A stretch of 39,668 nt of DNA from Acidobacteria bacterium 13_1_20CM_3_53_8. Its GTDB lineage: Bacteria; Acidobacteriota; Blastocatellia; Pyrinomonadales; Pyrinomonadaceae. Under the pieces are notes generated by a model. The model saw only the letters and a program-made list of their open reading frames with translations. It did not search any database and was not told the DNA's origin. Numbering within the stretch: position 1 is the first letter of the stretch; each line of letters starts with the position of its first letter. Positions 1-9,600 of the stretch are shown piece after piece. Both the position numbers and the translations under genes were made by a program. The stretch spans positions 57,352 to 97,019 of the forward strand of contig MNJR01000115.1 of the NCBI GenBank assembly GCA_001920415.1, read 5' to 3'.

Positions 1-868
1 CCTGTTGAATGATTCTGCCGGTCAACACTGTGCGAACGCCAAGTTCGCGCCCCACCACCTGCGGGTCAACCTCCTGCCCTTTGTAATGAAAGACAGAACT
101 GCGCGCTATCACTTTCAAGCCGGGCAAGCGAGAGAGATTGTTAATGATATTCTCCGTTATGCCGTCGGAAAGGTATTCGCTATCCGGGTTGGAGTTAGCG
201 TTCGGGTCGGCGTTCGTGTAGGTGAATGGTAAAACCGCTATGGAATCGCTTCTGTTGGAATAAACGTAATAGCCTGTGACGGCTAGAGCGGCAATGAGCG
301 CTACGGCAAGGACTGAAACGATTTTACTAGAGCGTTTGATTCTGTTGACGAAACTCCTGCCCGTTGCAATCATACGGCCTATTGGCAACGGGTCGGGCTT
401 TATCAAATCTAATCCAGAAACATTTACCGTGCTCGCCGTTACACACAGTTCCTGTCCTACTGTTTCGTCCCTGTCAATCTCCTCTTCCTCTTCAATTGTG
501 ATACTTGACAGGGTGCGTTCCTTGACCATCACGACCGCGCTCAGTTCGCGCACGCCTGCGGCAAAGCGGTAGCCGCGCCCGCGCACCGTCTCTATATATT
601 TACGTTCGGCATCGCCCTCGCCCAGTGCCTTTCTGAGCGTGGAGATGCTCTTGTCCAGATTGTTCTCCTCAACTATGGTGTCAGGCCAGACCTCGCTCAT
701 CAACTCCTCTTTATGAACCAACTGGCCGCTGCGCCGTACGAGCACGACGAGCGTTTCAAATGCCTTGCCAGCGAGCGGCACAGGTCGCCCCTCGTGCAGC
801 AGAAGCTGCTCCGCCGTATCAAGACGAAAAGGACCAAACTCATATAAGTGTTTGTCCGGCCTGCTCAT
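1..868 (-). CDS. winged-helix regulator with TM segment and TolB-like domain (3' end outside window)
   Basis: Reading leftward from an ATG at 868, the frame stays open to the window edge, giving 289 residues of a truncated protein. Residues about 8-103 are an OmpR/PhoB-type winged helix; the motifs VWPDTIVEENNLDKSIS and VRGRGYRF are typical of CadC-like regulators. A hydrophobic helix at about 180-202 (VSVLAVALIAALAV) follows a basic stretch. From about 207 the sequence SIAVLPF, SDGITENIINNLSRL and GRELGVRTVLTGRI matches the TolB/FlgO-like N-terminal domain found in many acidobacterial CadC-like proteins, usually followed by TPR repeats. It is probably a membrane-bound transcription factor with the DNA-binding part in the cytoplasm; the sensed signal is unknown. 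It diverges from the gene at 1060. Confidence 0.85.
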   Translation of the reverse strand, partial: MSRPDKHLYEFGPFRLDTAEQLLLHEGRPVPLAGKAFETLVVLVRRSGQLVHKEELMSEVWPDTIVEENNLDKSISTLRKALGEGDAERKYIETVRGRGYRFAAGVRELSAVVMVKERTLSSITIEEEEEIDRDETVGQELCVTASTVNVSGLDLIKPDPLPIGRMIATGRSFVNRIKRSSKIVSVLAVALIAALAVTGYYVYSNRSDSIAVLPFTYTNADPNANSNPDSEYLSDGITENIINNLSRLPGLKVIARSSVFHYKGQEVDPQVVGRELGVRTVLTGRIIQQ

Positions 869-904
869 AGAGGCTTTCAGAAACAAGGAAGAAATCTTTC
901 AGGA

Positions 905-960
905 ATTCCGAAGGACGCATCGAACGTCCTACGTGTAACTTCACGAACTGTGAAGCGAAA
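905..960. promoter_or_regulatory. paired short palindromes between divergent genes
   Basis: The 191-base gap between the divergent genes at 868 and 1060 holds two short inverted repeats: AGGACG/CGTCCT (912-917 and 925-930) and CTTCAC-GAACT-GTGAAG (939-955). Their position fits operator sites for the adjacent winged-helix regulator, but such regulators often bind direct repeats, so this is only suggestive. No convincing -35/-10 pair was identified for either gene. Confidence 0.25.
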
Positions 961-1059
961 TGTGACGGCGATAACTCAACTGCAGAGTCTCTCTGTGACC
1001 GCGCTCATTGTAATGCTAGGCGGCGAGCGGGGCAACAGAAACTGGAGACTTGAAAAGGC

Positions 1060-1314
1060 GTGAAGAAGATCAGACGAACAAAAGTGGTCATCGAAACTGA
1101 GCGCATCATTTGCGTCAGCCAGCGCCGCACGGCAATGGATGTCTGGTGCGATGAATGCGGTCAGCACGCCAATATGCTCAGCCTGGAAGAGGCCGTCGCC
1201 GTCACGGGTCTCAGCCCGCAAGAGATTTGCCGCAAGGTCGGGGCCGACGCGCTGCACTTCAGAGAGAGGGCGGACGGACTGCTCTTTATCTGCCTTAATT
1301 CGCTGCTCGAATAG
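1060..1314 (+). CDS. small CxxC protein with helix-turn-helix-like C-terminus
   Basis: An 84-residue protein starting at GTG, with GGAG at 1044-1047 upstream. The N-terminus is basic (MKKIRRTK). C30 and C33 form WCDECG, a possible metal-binding or redox pair with C18 as a further candidate ligand. The second half (LSLEEAVAVTGLSPQEICRK, then LHF and GLLFICLNSLL) resembles the short MerR/excisionase-like helix-turn-helix layout of small acidobacterial proteins. A regulatory or adaptor role is plausible but unproven. It lies 91 bases upstream of the exported HAF-repeat gene on the same strand and may be cotranscribed with it. Confidence 0.6.
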   Translation: MKKIRRTKVVIETERIICVSQRRTAMDVWCDECGQHANMLSLEEAVAVTGLSPQEICRKVGADALHFRERADGLLFICLNSLLE

Positions 1315-1405
1315 AGACAAGAAAAAGTATAGATCACGCGCGAGGTGAGATTGTAAACGGCTCGCGCATAAAACTTCCACTAACAACACGAAGGAGAAAA
1401 ATCAG

Positions 1406-2359
1406 ATGAACCCCAAAAGAATCATGTTTGCTTTCACAGGCGCGGCCATCCTTGCCGCCCTCATCATCACCTTTGGCGCGCACAAGAGCCATGCCGCCAG
1501 TATCAAGTCCGGCACGCTTCTGAGACTCGCAGCGGCTAATGTGTCGGCCTCGCAGAATTTCAGTCCCATAAACGTCTGCGCTTCTTGCCTGACTCAGCCG
1601 TTCGGTATCAACGAAAGCGGCCTCATCACAGGCACGTACTTTGACGCTGACGGCGCGCCGCACGGCTTCTTGTTACGCGGCGGAAACTACGTCAACATTG
1701 ACGTGCCGGATTCATTGTTCGTGGAGGCAGCCAAGAGCAACGACGCAGGTGCAATCGCGGGCGACTACGTTGCGCAAGATGGCATTGACCGCCCGTTCGT
1801 GCGCGACCGCTTCGGTAATCTGATTTTCAAATCGGGATTTCCGGGCGCAACCGTCACCTACGGCGTCAAGGTCAACAATCAGGGCAGTCTGCTCGGCGGA
1901 TACACCCTAGACCCATCGGGCGCGACGGGCTTTCACGGCTACATCCTGACAGGCATTGATTTCACGACCTTTGACTATCCGGGCGCAAATGTGACCAGCA
2001 CGTTTCCTCTGGACATGAATGAAGTGGGCACAATCGTAGGCTCATACAAGACTACGACCGAGGGCGAGGAGCACGGCTTCATGCGCAGCGCGCAGGGCGT
2101 CTTCACGCAGATTGATTTCCCCGGTTCCGTGCAGTCGGAAGCCTTCGGCATCAACGCCGCAGGGGATATTGTAGGAAGGTATCTGGGCACTGATGGACAC
2201 CATCATGGATTCCTGCTGCACAGCGGCACCTTCACTTCGATTGCTTATCTGTCCCCGAATACCTACGCCTGGGGCATCAATTCAAGAGGCACAATCGTAG
2301 GCTACTCTTTCGCAGACTCGCCTTCCGGGCCAATCAATGGGTTTAAGCTAGGCAGTTGA
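1406..2359 (+). CDS. exported HAF-repeat protein
   Basis: A 317-residue protein with a clear Shine-Dalgarno (AAGGAG at 1391-1396, nine bases before the ATG) and a signal peptide of about 30 residues (hydrophobic AAILAALIITFGA, probable cleavage after SHA). The mature part repeats a unit of about 40-45 residues with the patterns GINESGLITGTY, NDAGAIAGDY, GINAAGDIVGRYLG and GINSRGTIVGYS alternating with HGFLL. This is the signature of HAF-type extracellular repeats, which are predicted beta-rich and found in exported proteins of unknown function. No catalytic domain or anchor is visible. It is followed by a GC-rich hairpin. Confidence 0.75.
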   Translation: MNPKRIMFAFTGAAILAALIITFGAHKSHAASIKSGTLLRLAAANVSASQNFSPINVCASCLTQPFGINESGLITGTYFDADGAPHGFLLRGGNYVNIDVPDSLFVEAAKSNDAGAIAGDYVAQDGIDRPFVRDRFGNLIFKSGFPGATVTYGVKVNNQGSLLGGYTLDPSGATGFHGYILTGIDFTTFDYPGANVTSTFPLDMNEVGTIVGSYKTTTEGEEHGFMRSAQGVFTQIDFPGSVQSEAFGINAAGDIVGRYLGTDGHHHGFLLHSGTFTSIAYLSPNTYAWGINSRGTIVGYSFADSPSGPINGFKLGS

Positions 2360-2505
2360 GCCGATTACGGCGAAGGTTATAACTGAAAGATTCGACCTGC
2401 TCTCCACGCCCGGGACATGACCTTCGGTGGTCAGGTTTGAGCTACAGCCTGAATGGTCATGAGACTGATGCAGCATTAGCCCTCCTGACCAACTTTCGGA
2501 TTCAC

Positions 2506-2541
2506 GGAAGACCCCGCGCTATCAAACAACGCGGGGCTTCC
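2506..2541 (+). terminator. GC-rich hairpin after HAF gene
   Basis: Stem GGAAG-a-CCCCGCG (2506-2518), loop CTATCAAACAA, stem CGCGGGG-CTTCC (2530-2541). It lies about 150 bases after the stop at 2359 and has no strong T-run, so termination is likely but may be weak. Its reverse complement resembles the hairpin at 6345-6377, including the loop. Confidence 0.5.
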
Positions 2542-2728
2542 GCTTTGTAGTAATACCAAGTTGCTGCGAAAAGTAAGGCTTAGGAATTCTGTTAAGCTGC
2601 TCTCGCCACAGCGAGCTAAGGAAACTTTGCAACCTCAACTGATTCTGCAATCTGGTATAAGCTTCTAGATTTTATAGAGGTTTGCGGAAGAGAGTGACTT
2701 GCTCAGAGTCTAGGCTTTAGCATGTCTA
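2542..2728. other. gap between convergent genes, weak MITE-like inverted repeat
   Basis: The full gap between the convergent genes ending at 2359 and 2729 is 369 bases. Apart from the hairpin, it contains TACCAAGTTGC at 2554-2564 and GCAATCTGGTA at 2647-2657. These match as inverted repeats at 9 of 11 positions and bound about 104 bases, the size of a small non-autonomous element. No open frame or RNA gene was seen. Confidence 0.2.
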
Positions 2729-3427
2729 TTAGGATGGTTGAGGATCGAATTTGCCCAGTGTGCGGTCTAAGCGTAGAGCAAGCCCTACGCCCAGAGCGCC
2801 GACTGCTAATCCTGCGAGGATGTCGGGAGTCCAATGGATACCAAGAATGAAGGTGGAAAGAATGACCGTAATTCCCAGGGCTAGCACGGTGGTGCGAAAG
2901 CGTATTTTAAAGATATAGCAGATCAAAATGATCACAACGGTTAATGAAACATGAAAACTTGGAAAAGAGTTGTCCAGACCGCTGATTGGTCTGATCATCC
3001 AAATCAACTTGGAAGACCATTTATCTGAGAGCAGTATGGCTCCCGATTCCGCGCTGGTCCATCGTTCAGGGACCGGAAAAAAGAGGAAAAAAGGGAGGCT
3101 CAAAGCATAGTCAAAAGCAACTGCCAAGGCAAAGGCTCTGTAAGGCGAAATCTCCTTTCTTCGCGCAAGGCTGAACGCGACCAGAACTCCCAGGAGAGGT
3201 AGCAGGAAGAAGTAAGAGACGGAATAACCGTAGACCGCCAGAAAATTGGTCGCGTCGTGATTCTCGAAAGTGTAGTTGTTCTCTACTTGCTGAAAGGCGA
3301 CGGTTATCATGTGGCCCCACTTCAGGCCATATCCGGTCTTCAGATATTGTTCCGCGAAAGTTTCCGCGACATTGAAGAGCAAGACCGCCACAAGCAGCAA
3401 GGTTAGTCCGGTTTTTTTGTAAAGCAT
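2729..3427 (-). CDS. PAP2-family membrane phosphatase
   Basis: A 232-residue polytopic membrane protein with about six hydrophobic segments. It carries the PAP2 superfamily motifs NSFPSFHVS (around residue 155) and LGIHWTPDILAG (around 190), whose two histidines and aspartate form the phosphatase centre. These enzymes remove phosphate from lipid phosphates such as phosphatidate, undecaprenyl-PP or PG-phosphate, or act as phospholipid:sphingoid transferases; the layout resembles the PAP2_3 branch. The exact substrate cannot be read from sequence. The start codon abuts the stop codon of the upstream gene (3428-3430), so the two are almost certainly cotranscribed and probably translationally coupled. 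Confidence 0.85.
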   Translation of the reverse strand: MLYKKTGLTLLLVAVLLFNVAETFAEQYLKTGYGLKWGHMITVAFQQVENNYTFENHDATNFLAVYGYSVSYFFLLPLLGVLVAFSLARRKEISPYRAFALAVAFDYALSLPFFLFFPVPERWTSAESGAILLSDKWSSKLIWMIRPISGLDNSFPSFHVSLTVVIILICYIFKIRFRTTVLALGITVILSTFILGIHWTPDILAGLAVGALGVGLALRLDRTLGKFDPQPS

Positions 3428-5944
3428 CTATTCTTTCAAAAGCGCTAGCGGTGTGAATTCAATAAACAAGGATTGAGTTCCATTCTCGGAACTGTCATCC
3501 CATCTCTGAACTATTCCTAAGAGCCACGCGTCTAGTTCGTTAGCCTTGAAATACTCATCCAGATTGCCTTCCTTTGAGAGCTTAAAGTGCAAAACCATTT
3601 GACTCACAGCGCCCCCTACGGGTGTTTGTTGAGGAGACCAAGTGATCTTCTCTTTATACGTTAAGGTTAGTTGGTTTTCATCCTCACTTGATTCCCATTT
3701 TCGAGTAAAGAAATTGACCTTCAGACGGCTATCTCTAATTACGGTATCGAAGTGTTTCGATACCAAGTTTTCTAGCATCGGATTCTCTCTTGAAATAAAT
3801 CCGTTGCCGTTTCCATTTCCATTACTTTGCACTGCCGAGGCTGCATCGAGTCGTTGAAAGACCTGAAAGGCAATCGTGTTCAAAACATCCCATTCTAGCT
3901 GCATGCCAACGAAGGATGAGAGCAGGCGCTTTTCTATGAGGAACCTAACCACGTTATCAAGCCGTGCCGCATCACCGACTTTGGCCGGATCAACGACCAA
4001 CTCCGTAGTCACCGAACGCTCAACCGAAGCACTGAAGATATTTTTTACTATTGGAATGTTCGCCAATAAAGCATGTCGCTCTGTTTGTCGCCGTACCCTA
4101 TCGAACTTGGGATAAAAACCTTTTGCCTCGAATTCTGTGATCTTCTCCTCTAGCAACTTGCGATTGCACCAAATAACATTGGCCTGTGCTATCTGGCGCT
4201 CCAGCCATGATTTGTAGTAACCATCAACCTTCTTCTGATAGCTGTCTTTGAACAACTCGCCGTCAACGAGCGCGCCCATGGCAGGCTGTCCTGGTTTCCG
4301 TCTTAAATCGTAGACCGCGCCGATGGCTGCCGTGGCGAGCAGAATGAGGAAGGCGTAAGTCAGTATACGAAATGCCATGCTTTCCTCTGATCCTCTGACG
4401 AGTACCACTTGATAGGAAGTATTGCTCAAAGGATCAAAGTTAAAAGCGCCCGCATTCACCATCGGGAATTCTGAAGAAGTGAATCGAATGCTATGAAGAT
4501 CAGTCTTCGAAACCGTGGTGTCAAATGCATCGCTGGCTTCGAAATTATTCTTTGAAAAATCCGGGTCTTGCCATGTTATCCTTCGGGCTTTAATGTTTGT
4601 CCCCTTGAAAATGGGCAAATCAACATCCCTAATCACTGTTGGGTTTGCATCCTCATAGGGCCAGATGCAGCGGATGCGGTCCATTCGGCTCTTTATAAAA
4701 TTGACGATGCGGTTGCTGAGGTCTTCTGGATCGGTAAAATCGATAGTATACATCTGAGGCTCAATATCGAAGCCCTCGAGCTTGCTGACTAGTTCGATTG
4801 CCTGATCGTGTGTCTTCTTCACTGTCCATGTGATATTTCTCTGCCGGTGATAGTCTCTGTCGAATAGGACAAACTCAGTATTGGAAAGCCGAATACCATT
4901 TTTGAGTGCCTCCAACTGTAACGGTTCGACCGATCTGTCAGGGATAATGTCAATCGTTACATTGGTAGGATGTTCCTGCGCCAAGTAGCGTAATTGGGCA
5001 AGCGCTTCACGGGCGCTCCCCATATCCCGCTCTCTCCTATTGTCCCAATCCACCCAAATGCTCACATCGTCACCTTGTGCATCCTCGGACCTCATCGCCT
5101 TAATGGCGTCGCGGATGCTCTTTTTAATATTCTCAGGTAAACGCGCGGAGCAAACAAGAAGATCATTCGGAAGAGCCTCCTGAAGCTGTATGAAGTAGAC
5201 CTCTTGCCCCGGTTTTTGTTTGTAGTCAGCTTTCGGCTGATCCCAGACGGCTGCGAGGAGGTTGCCCTGATCGGTCGCGACAAAATCTATCAAGTCGCTG
5301 CTTCCATGCTCCACGTCACGTTTTCCACTCTCGATCTTAATGAAACTGCTCTTACCATCAGATAAAGAGATGCCCCTATTTCGGAAAAAGAGCGAAGGAA
5401 GAAAATAGCTGGAAGTGCTAAATTTGCTCTGATAGATGAACTTAATCGGCTTGTTAGACTCGCTTCGAGCTTTGATGTATTGAACTAGCTGATCAAGCGT
5501 CGGCGTACCATTAACGCCCTTAACAACTTCGTCAAAGTCACTCTTTCTAACTACGAAATAGGAGTGATATACAAAGCTTCCGGTGTTAGAGCTTTTGTAG
5601 GTGGCGAGTGGCTCTAGGTCGGCCCCGAGCATTTCAGCTGCCACGAAAGAATAAGGCGGGACACGAGCCAGATAAAAGCCGCGCTGTCCTAATTCACCCC
5701 CAGCGAGGTTGTGAATCACTGTGCTATAGGATTGTGCAGGTTGTCCATCAATCGCCAAACTTGTCCTGTCCCGAAGGTACTGCAAGAGTTTTCCATCAGC
5801 CGCCTCTTCGCCTGTATTAACGCTCAAGAAAGTAAGCGATGGTTGAACAGGTATCTCCTGTGCCAGCAACAGCGAGGCACAAAAGATCAGGGCAGAAATT
5901 CCTAAAAATCTGAGCGTGCATTTGGGGAGAGATGGGATTCTCAT
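3428..5944 (-). CDS. PhnD-like periplasmic binding domain, TM helix and cytoplasmic domain
   Basis: An 838-residue protein with an N-terminal signal peptide or anchor (FLGISALIFCASLLLAQ). Residues about 35-300 resemble the PhnD/phosphonate-type solute-binding fold: GFYLARVPPYSFVAAEML, a FIYQSKFSTSSYFLPSLFF segment that parallels the PhnD 'STSG..P' region, and a closing LLVCSARLPENIKKSIRDAI. Residues 300-520 are an additional, probably periplasmic region I do not recognise. A membrane helix lies at about 523-545 (MAFRILTYAFLILLATAAIG). The remaining roughly 290 residues should be cytoplasmic and match no family I know; they include an SNGNGNGNG linker near 745. No ABC permease or ATPase is adjacent, so a ligand sensor or receptor role is more likely than transport. 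The PAP2 gene follows directly. Confidence 0.65.
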   Translation of the reverse strand: MRIPSLPKCTLRFLGISALIFCASLLLAQEIPVQPSLTFLSVNTGEEAADGKLLQYLRDRTSLAIDGQPAQSYSTVIHNLAGGELGQRGFYLARVPPYSFVAAEMLGADLEPLATYKSSNTGSFVYHSYFVVRKSDFDEVVKGVNGTPTLDQLVQYIKARSESNKPIKFIYQSKFSTSSYFLPSLFFRNRGISLSDGKSSFIKIESGKRDVEHGSSDLIDFVATDQGNLLAAVWDQPKADYKQKPGQEVYFIQLQEALPNDLLVCSARLPENIKKSIRDAIKAMRSEDAQGDDVSIWVDWDNRRERDMGSAREALAQLRYLAQEHPTNVTIDIIPDRSVEPLQLEALKNGIRLSNTEFVLFDRDYHRQRNITWTVKKTHDQAIELVSKLEGFDIEPQMYTIDFTDPEDLSNRIVNFIKSRMDRIRCIWPYEDANPTVIRDVDLPIFKGTNIKARRITWQDPDFSKNNFEASDAFDTTVSKTDLHSIRFTSSEFPMVNAGAFNFDPLSNTSYQVVLVRGSEESMAFRILTYAFLILLATAAIGAVYDLRRKPGQPAMGALVDGELFKDSYQKKVDGYYKSWLERQIAQANVIWCNRKLLEEKITEFEAKGFYPKFDRVRRQTERHALLANIPIVKNIFSASVERSVTTELVVDPAKVGDAARLDNVVRFLIEKRLLSSFVGMQLEWDVLNTIAFQVFQRLDAASAVQSNGNGNGNGFISRENPMLENLVSKHFDTVIRDSRLKVNFFTRKWESSEDENQLTLTYKEKITWSPQQTPVGGAVSQMVLHFKLSKEGNLDEYFKANELDAWLLGIVQRWDDSSENGTQSLFIEFTPLALLKE

Positions 5945-6207
5945 TGTAGTAATCCTATAAAGCGAATGGCCTTAATTCTGGTGTGGCGTCAAGTTGAAGG
6001 TCACACCGGAGGGTCTCGCGCGGAAACCTATGAATACAAAGCTTTATAGTTATGTAGCTGAGGAAGAGCTAAGGCTGACCCTCTGACTACTGTCTCCTAA
6101 ATGTTTATGCGGTTTTGAGGCAAAATGTTTCATAAGGCTGGATATGCATGGATGAAGAATGCAACGGTTGAAGTTCAAACTGACCTACAACCAGGAAGTG
6201 CTTCCCC

Positions 6208-6236
6208 TTGACATGGCGGTTAGGCGGTGTTTCAAT
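6208..6236 (+). promoter_or_regulatory. candidate promoter for a short transcript
   Basis: A perfect TTGACA (6208-6213) is followed after 17 bases by TTCAAT (6231-6236), a poor -10. A transcript starting near 6243 and ending at the hairpin would be about 140 bases long. There is no other evidence. Confidence 0.25.
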
Positions 6237-6344
6237 AACAGGCGTACAAACGTGGTGAGTTAAGGCGACTTGCGGCCACGTAAAACAAGCAGCTAAACAG
6301 CTCGGCGAGTCTTTCCAGAAGATCAGATTTTAAGGATTTACCGA

Positions 6345-6386
6345 AAGGCCCCGCGTTGTTTGACGGCGCGGGGCTTCAATTTTTTC
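6345..6386 (+). terminator. intrinsic terminator with no plus-strand gene upstream
   Basis: The stem GCCCCGCG (6348-6355) and CGCGGGGC (6367-6374), extended by A/G-T/C pairs, is followed by AATTTTTTC, a good plus-strand U-tract. Read on the plus strand it terminates a transcript for which no gene is visible. Confidence 0.7.
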
Positions 6387-6407
6387 ATTTTGAATTTTAG
6401 ATTGGAA

Positions 6408-6609
6408 GGATTGGTTCATTGGCTCATTGACTCATTGAATCAATATAGGAGTTACGCAGTTGAACGAACAGGTCAGTACCGCCTGCGGTAGCGGGCGGGT
6501 ATTGTGCGTCCATCACCCGCCCGCTACCGCAGGCGGTACTGACAAGGCTTGCGCTTTTCTGTCAACTGCGTAACTCCTACATTGATTCAATGAATCAATG
6601 GATCAATCC
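6408..6609. repeat. three-layer nested palindrome A
   Basis: The inner layer has perfect 29-base arms at 6472-6500 and 6515-6543, beginning GTCAGTACCGCCTGCGG, with a 14-base loop. The middle layer, TAGGAGTTACGCAGTTGA, lies at 6446-6463 with its exact inverse at 6562-6579. The outer layer consists of TCATTGA-type units at 6408-6445, inversely matched at 6581-6609. The inner core recurs at 12256-12328 and 22451-22599, and the middle layer recurs at 22425-22442. The right outer arm overlaps the upstream ATG of metH. Confidence 0.9.
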
Positions 6610-6622
6610 CTTATTCCAGAAT

Positions 6623-9600
6623 ATGAATAAATTTCTCGATACATTAAAAGAGCGCATCATCGTTTTCGACGGCGCTATGGGCACGAACCTGCAAGTGCAG
6701 AACCTGACGCTGGACGATTTTGGCGGACTGCGGTTCGAGGGCTGCAATGAACACCTGTTAGTCACCAGACCTGATGCGGTCGAGAAAGTCCACACAGCAT
6801 TTCTAGATGCCGGTTGCGACGTGATCGAAACTAATTCTTTCAACGGCACGCCTGTTGACTTTAGCGAGTACGGCATAGCGGATAAAGCTTACGACATGAA
6901 CGTTATGGCCGCGCGTCTAGCCAAGCGCATAGCCTCGGACTACTCAACAAAGGAGAGACCGCGCTGGGTTGCTGGCTCTATGGGGCCAGGCCGAAAACTG
7001 CCTACACTCGGCCACATTACATTTGTAGAACTGAGAGCGGCTTACCGCGAGCAAGTGCGTGGCCTGCTTGACGGCGGGGCTGATCTGCTAATCGTAGAGA
7101 CCTGCCAGGACTTGCTTCAGACGAAGGCTGCGCTCGCGGCGATCTTCGACGAGTTCAAAGCAAGCGGGCGGCGCGTGCCCGTCATAGCGCAGGTGACGAT
7201 TGAGATTTTTGGGACGATGCTCAACGGCACTGAGATAAGCGCGGCGCTCACTGCGCTTGAGCCTTTCCCGATTGACATAATAGGCATGAACTGCGGCACG
7301 GGGCCTCGCCACATGACCGACAGCATACGTTACCTGTGCGAGAACGCGCCTCTCCCTGTCTCTGTATTGCCGAACGCGGGGCTGCCCAGTGTTAAAGAAG
7401 GCAAGATGCATTACGACGAGACGCCTGAAAGTTTCGTTGCGCAGATTACACATTTCGCCAGGGACTTCGGCGTCAACGTAGTCGGCGGCTGTTGCGGCAC
7501 TACTCCAGAACATCTGAAACTCGTTGTCGAAGCGATGCGCAATGTTGCGCCTAAGCGACGAGACGCGAAACTCATTCCTTCGGCCTCGTCCATCTTCATG
7601 CAGCAGCCTTACGTTCAAGATACTTCTTTCTTGATAGTCGGCGAGCGCGTGAACGCGAGCGGCTCAAAGAAGATGAGAGACTTGCTCAATGCGGAGGACT
7701 GGGATGGGCTTGTGTCGCTTGCGCGCGAGCAGGAGCGCGAGGGCGCGCATGTCCTGGACGTTAACGTTGATTTCGTGGGGCGTGATGGCGTGCTTGACAT
7801 GCACGAACTGGCCTCGCGGCTCGTCACGAATGTGAAAATCCCTCTGATGTTCGACTCGACCGAATGGCAGAAGATGGAGGCAGGACTGGAGCACGCGGGC
7901 GGCAAGTGCATTCTAAACTCTACGAACTACGAAGACGGCGAGCCGCGCTTCGCTAAAGTTCTTGAGATTGCGAAAAAGTTTGGAGCGAGCGTTGTCATCG
8001 GAACGATTGACGAGGAGGGAATGGCGCGCGCTGCGGAAGGGAAGTTCAAGATTGCGCAACGCGCATACCAGCAGGCTACGGAAAAATACGGAGTACAGGC
8101 GCACGATATATTCTTCGACCCGCTAGCGCTCCCCATCTCAACCGGAATAGAAGAAGACCGGCGCAACGCGCTCGAAACGATTGAAGCTCTGCGCAAGATT
8201 AAAAAAGATTTGCCCGGCTGCTTCACAATCCTTGGCGTCTCGAACGTCTCTTTCGGTTTGAATCCGGCTTCGCGCGTAGTGCTCAACTCTGTATTTCTAC
8301 ACGAAGCTGTCGAGGCAGGACTGGACGCGGCAATTGTCAACGCGAGCAAGATCGTTCCGCTCAACCGAATTGGCGAACGCGAAACGGAAGTTGCCCAAGA
8401 GCTTATCTATGACAGACGAAAGTTTGAAGGCGACGTTTGTGTTTACGACCCGCTCACGGAGTTCACCAAACTGTTCGAGGGCGTAACGACAAAGCGCGAC
8501 AGAAAGATTGAGAATAATCTGCCTGTAGAAGAACGTTTGAAGCACCACATAATTGACGGCGAGAAGATTGGGCTTGAGGATAATCTGAAGCTCGCGCTGG
8601 AAAAATATTCAGCGCTAGACATCATCAACAACATCTTGCTAGACGGCATGAAAGTCGTAGGCGAACTTTTCGGCAGCGGGCAGATGCAACTGCCTTTCGT
8701 GCTTCAATCTGCCGAGGCTATGAAAACAGCCGTGCGCTTCCTTGAGCCTTTCATGGAGAAGACGGGCGGAGCGACGGCGAAGGGAACGATGGTTCTAGCA
8801 ACGGTCAAAGGCGATGTGCACGACATAGGCAAGAACCTTGTTGACATCATCCTGACCAATAACGGCTATCGCATAATTAATCTGGGCATCAAGCAGCCGA
8901 TTGAAAACATCCTGAATGCTTACGAAGAGCACAAAGCGGACGCCATTGGCATGAGCGGGCTGCTGGTGAAATCCACGCTCATCATGAAGGACAACCTGGA
9001 ATTGATGAACGAACGCGGCATCAACGTGCCCGTAGTGCTTGGCGGAGCCGCTTTGACCAGGCGTTACGTCGAAGACGATCTGAAATCGCTCTATAACGGG
9101 CGGCTCTATTACGCGAAAGATGCTTTTGACGGTCTGCACACAATGGATGTGCTTAAAGGGAACGGCGCGCAGGCTGACGGTTCAGTGAAGACAACAGTCG
9201 CAGAACTCGCTGCCATGGATGAAGAGTCTGAAGAACTCGTTGGCGAGGATGCGAAGCTGGGCATTCGTAAGCTTGTGCGGCCAAGGGCTGTCGTTAAAGT
9301 TTCGGGCGATACTACGCACACTGTTCGGTCTGATGTGCGCGAGGATGTAAAAATCCCGCGAGCGCCTTTCTACGGCTCGCGCGTTGTCGAACAGATTTCG
9401 CTCGACGATGTTTTCGCGTTTATAAACGAGACTGCGCTGTTCAAAGGGCAGTGGCAGTTCAAGCAGGGGAAGAGAGCTGCGGAAGATTACAGAAAGCTTG
9501 TGGCCGAAACTGTGCGCCCCGTTTATGAAGAGTTGAAAGAGCGCTCGAAGCGTGAAAGATTGCTCGTGCCGCGAACGGTTTACGGCTACTTCCCATGCCA

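Larger units (their letters stand above)
5945..6407. other. non-coding gap upstream of the receptor-like gene
   Basis: There is no long open frame here on either strand. The gap lies between the minus-strand gene starting at 5944 and metH. On the plus strand it holds a possible 28-codon reading frame at 6125-6211 (GAGG four bases before the ATG), a TTGACA box at 6208-6213, and a strong terminator at 6345-6386. Since no recognised plus-strand gene precedes that terminator, a short transcript is possible. Confidence 0.3.

Noticed and set aside
276-572. 98-codon plus-strand frame near the window start
   Set aside because: Antisense to the winged-helix regulator, whose minus-strand translation is clearly conserved.
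6446-6579. insertion sequence carrying its own transposase
   Set aside because: The space between the terminal repeats is only about 100 bases and is entirely palindromic; no transposase frame is present.
6387-6622. possible cobalamin riboswitch upstream of metH
   Set aside because: No B12-box-like core or multi-stem arrangement was recognisable; the structure there is explained by the nested repeat.
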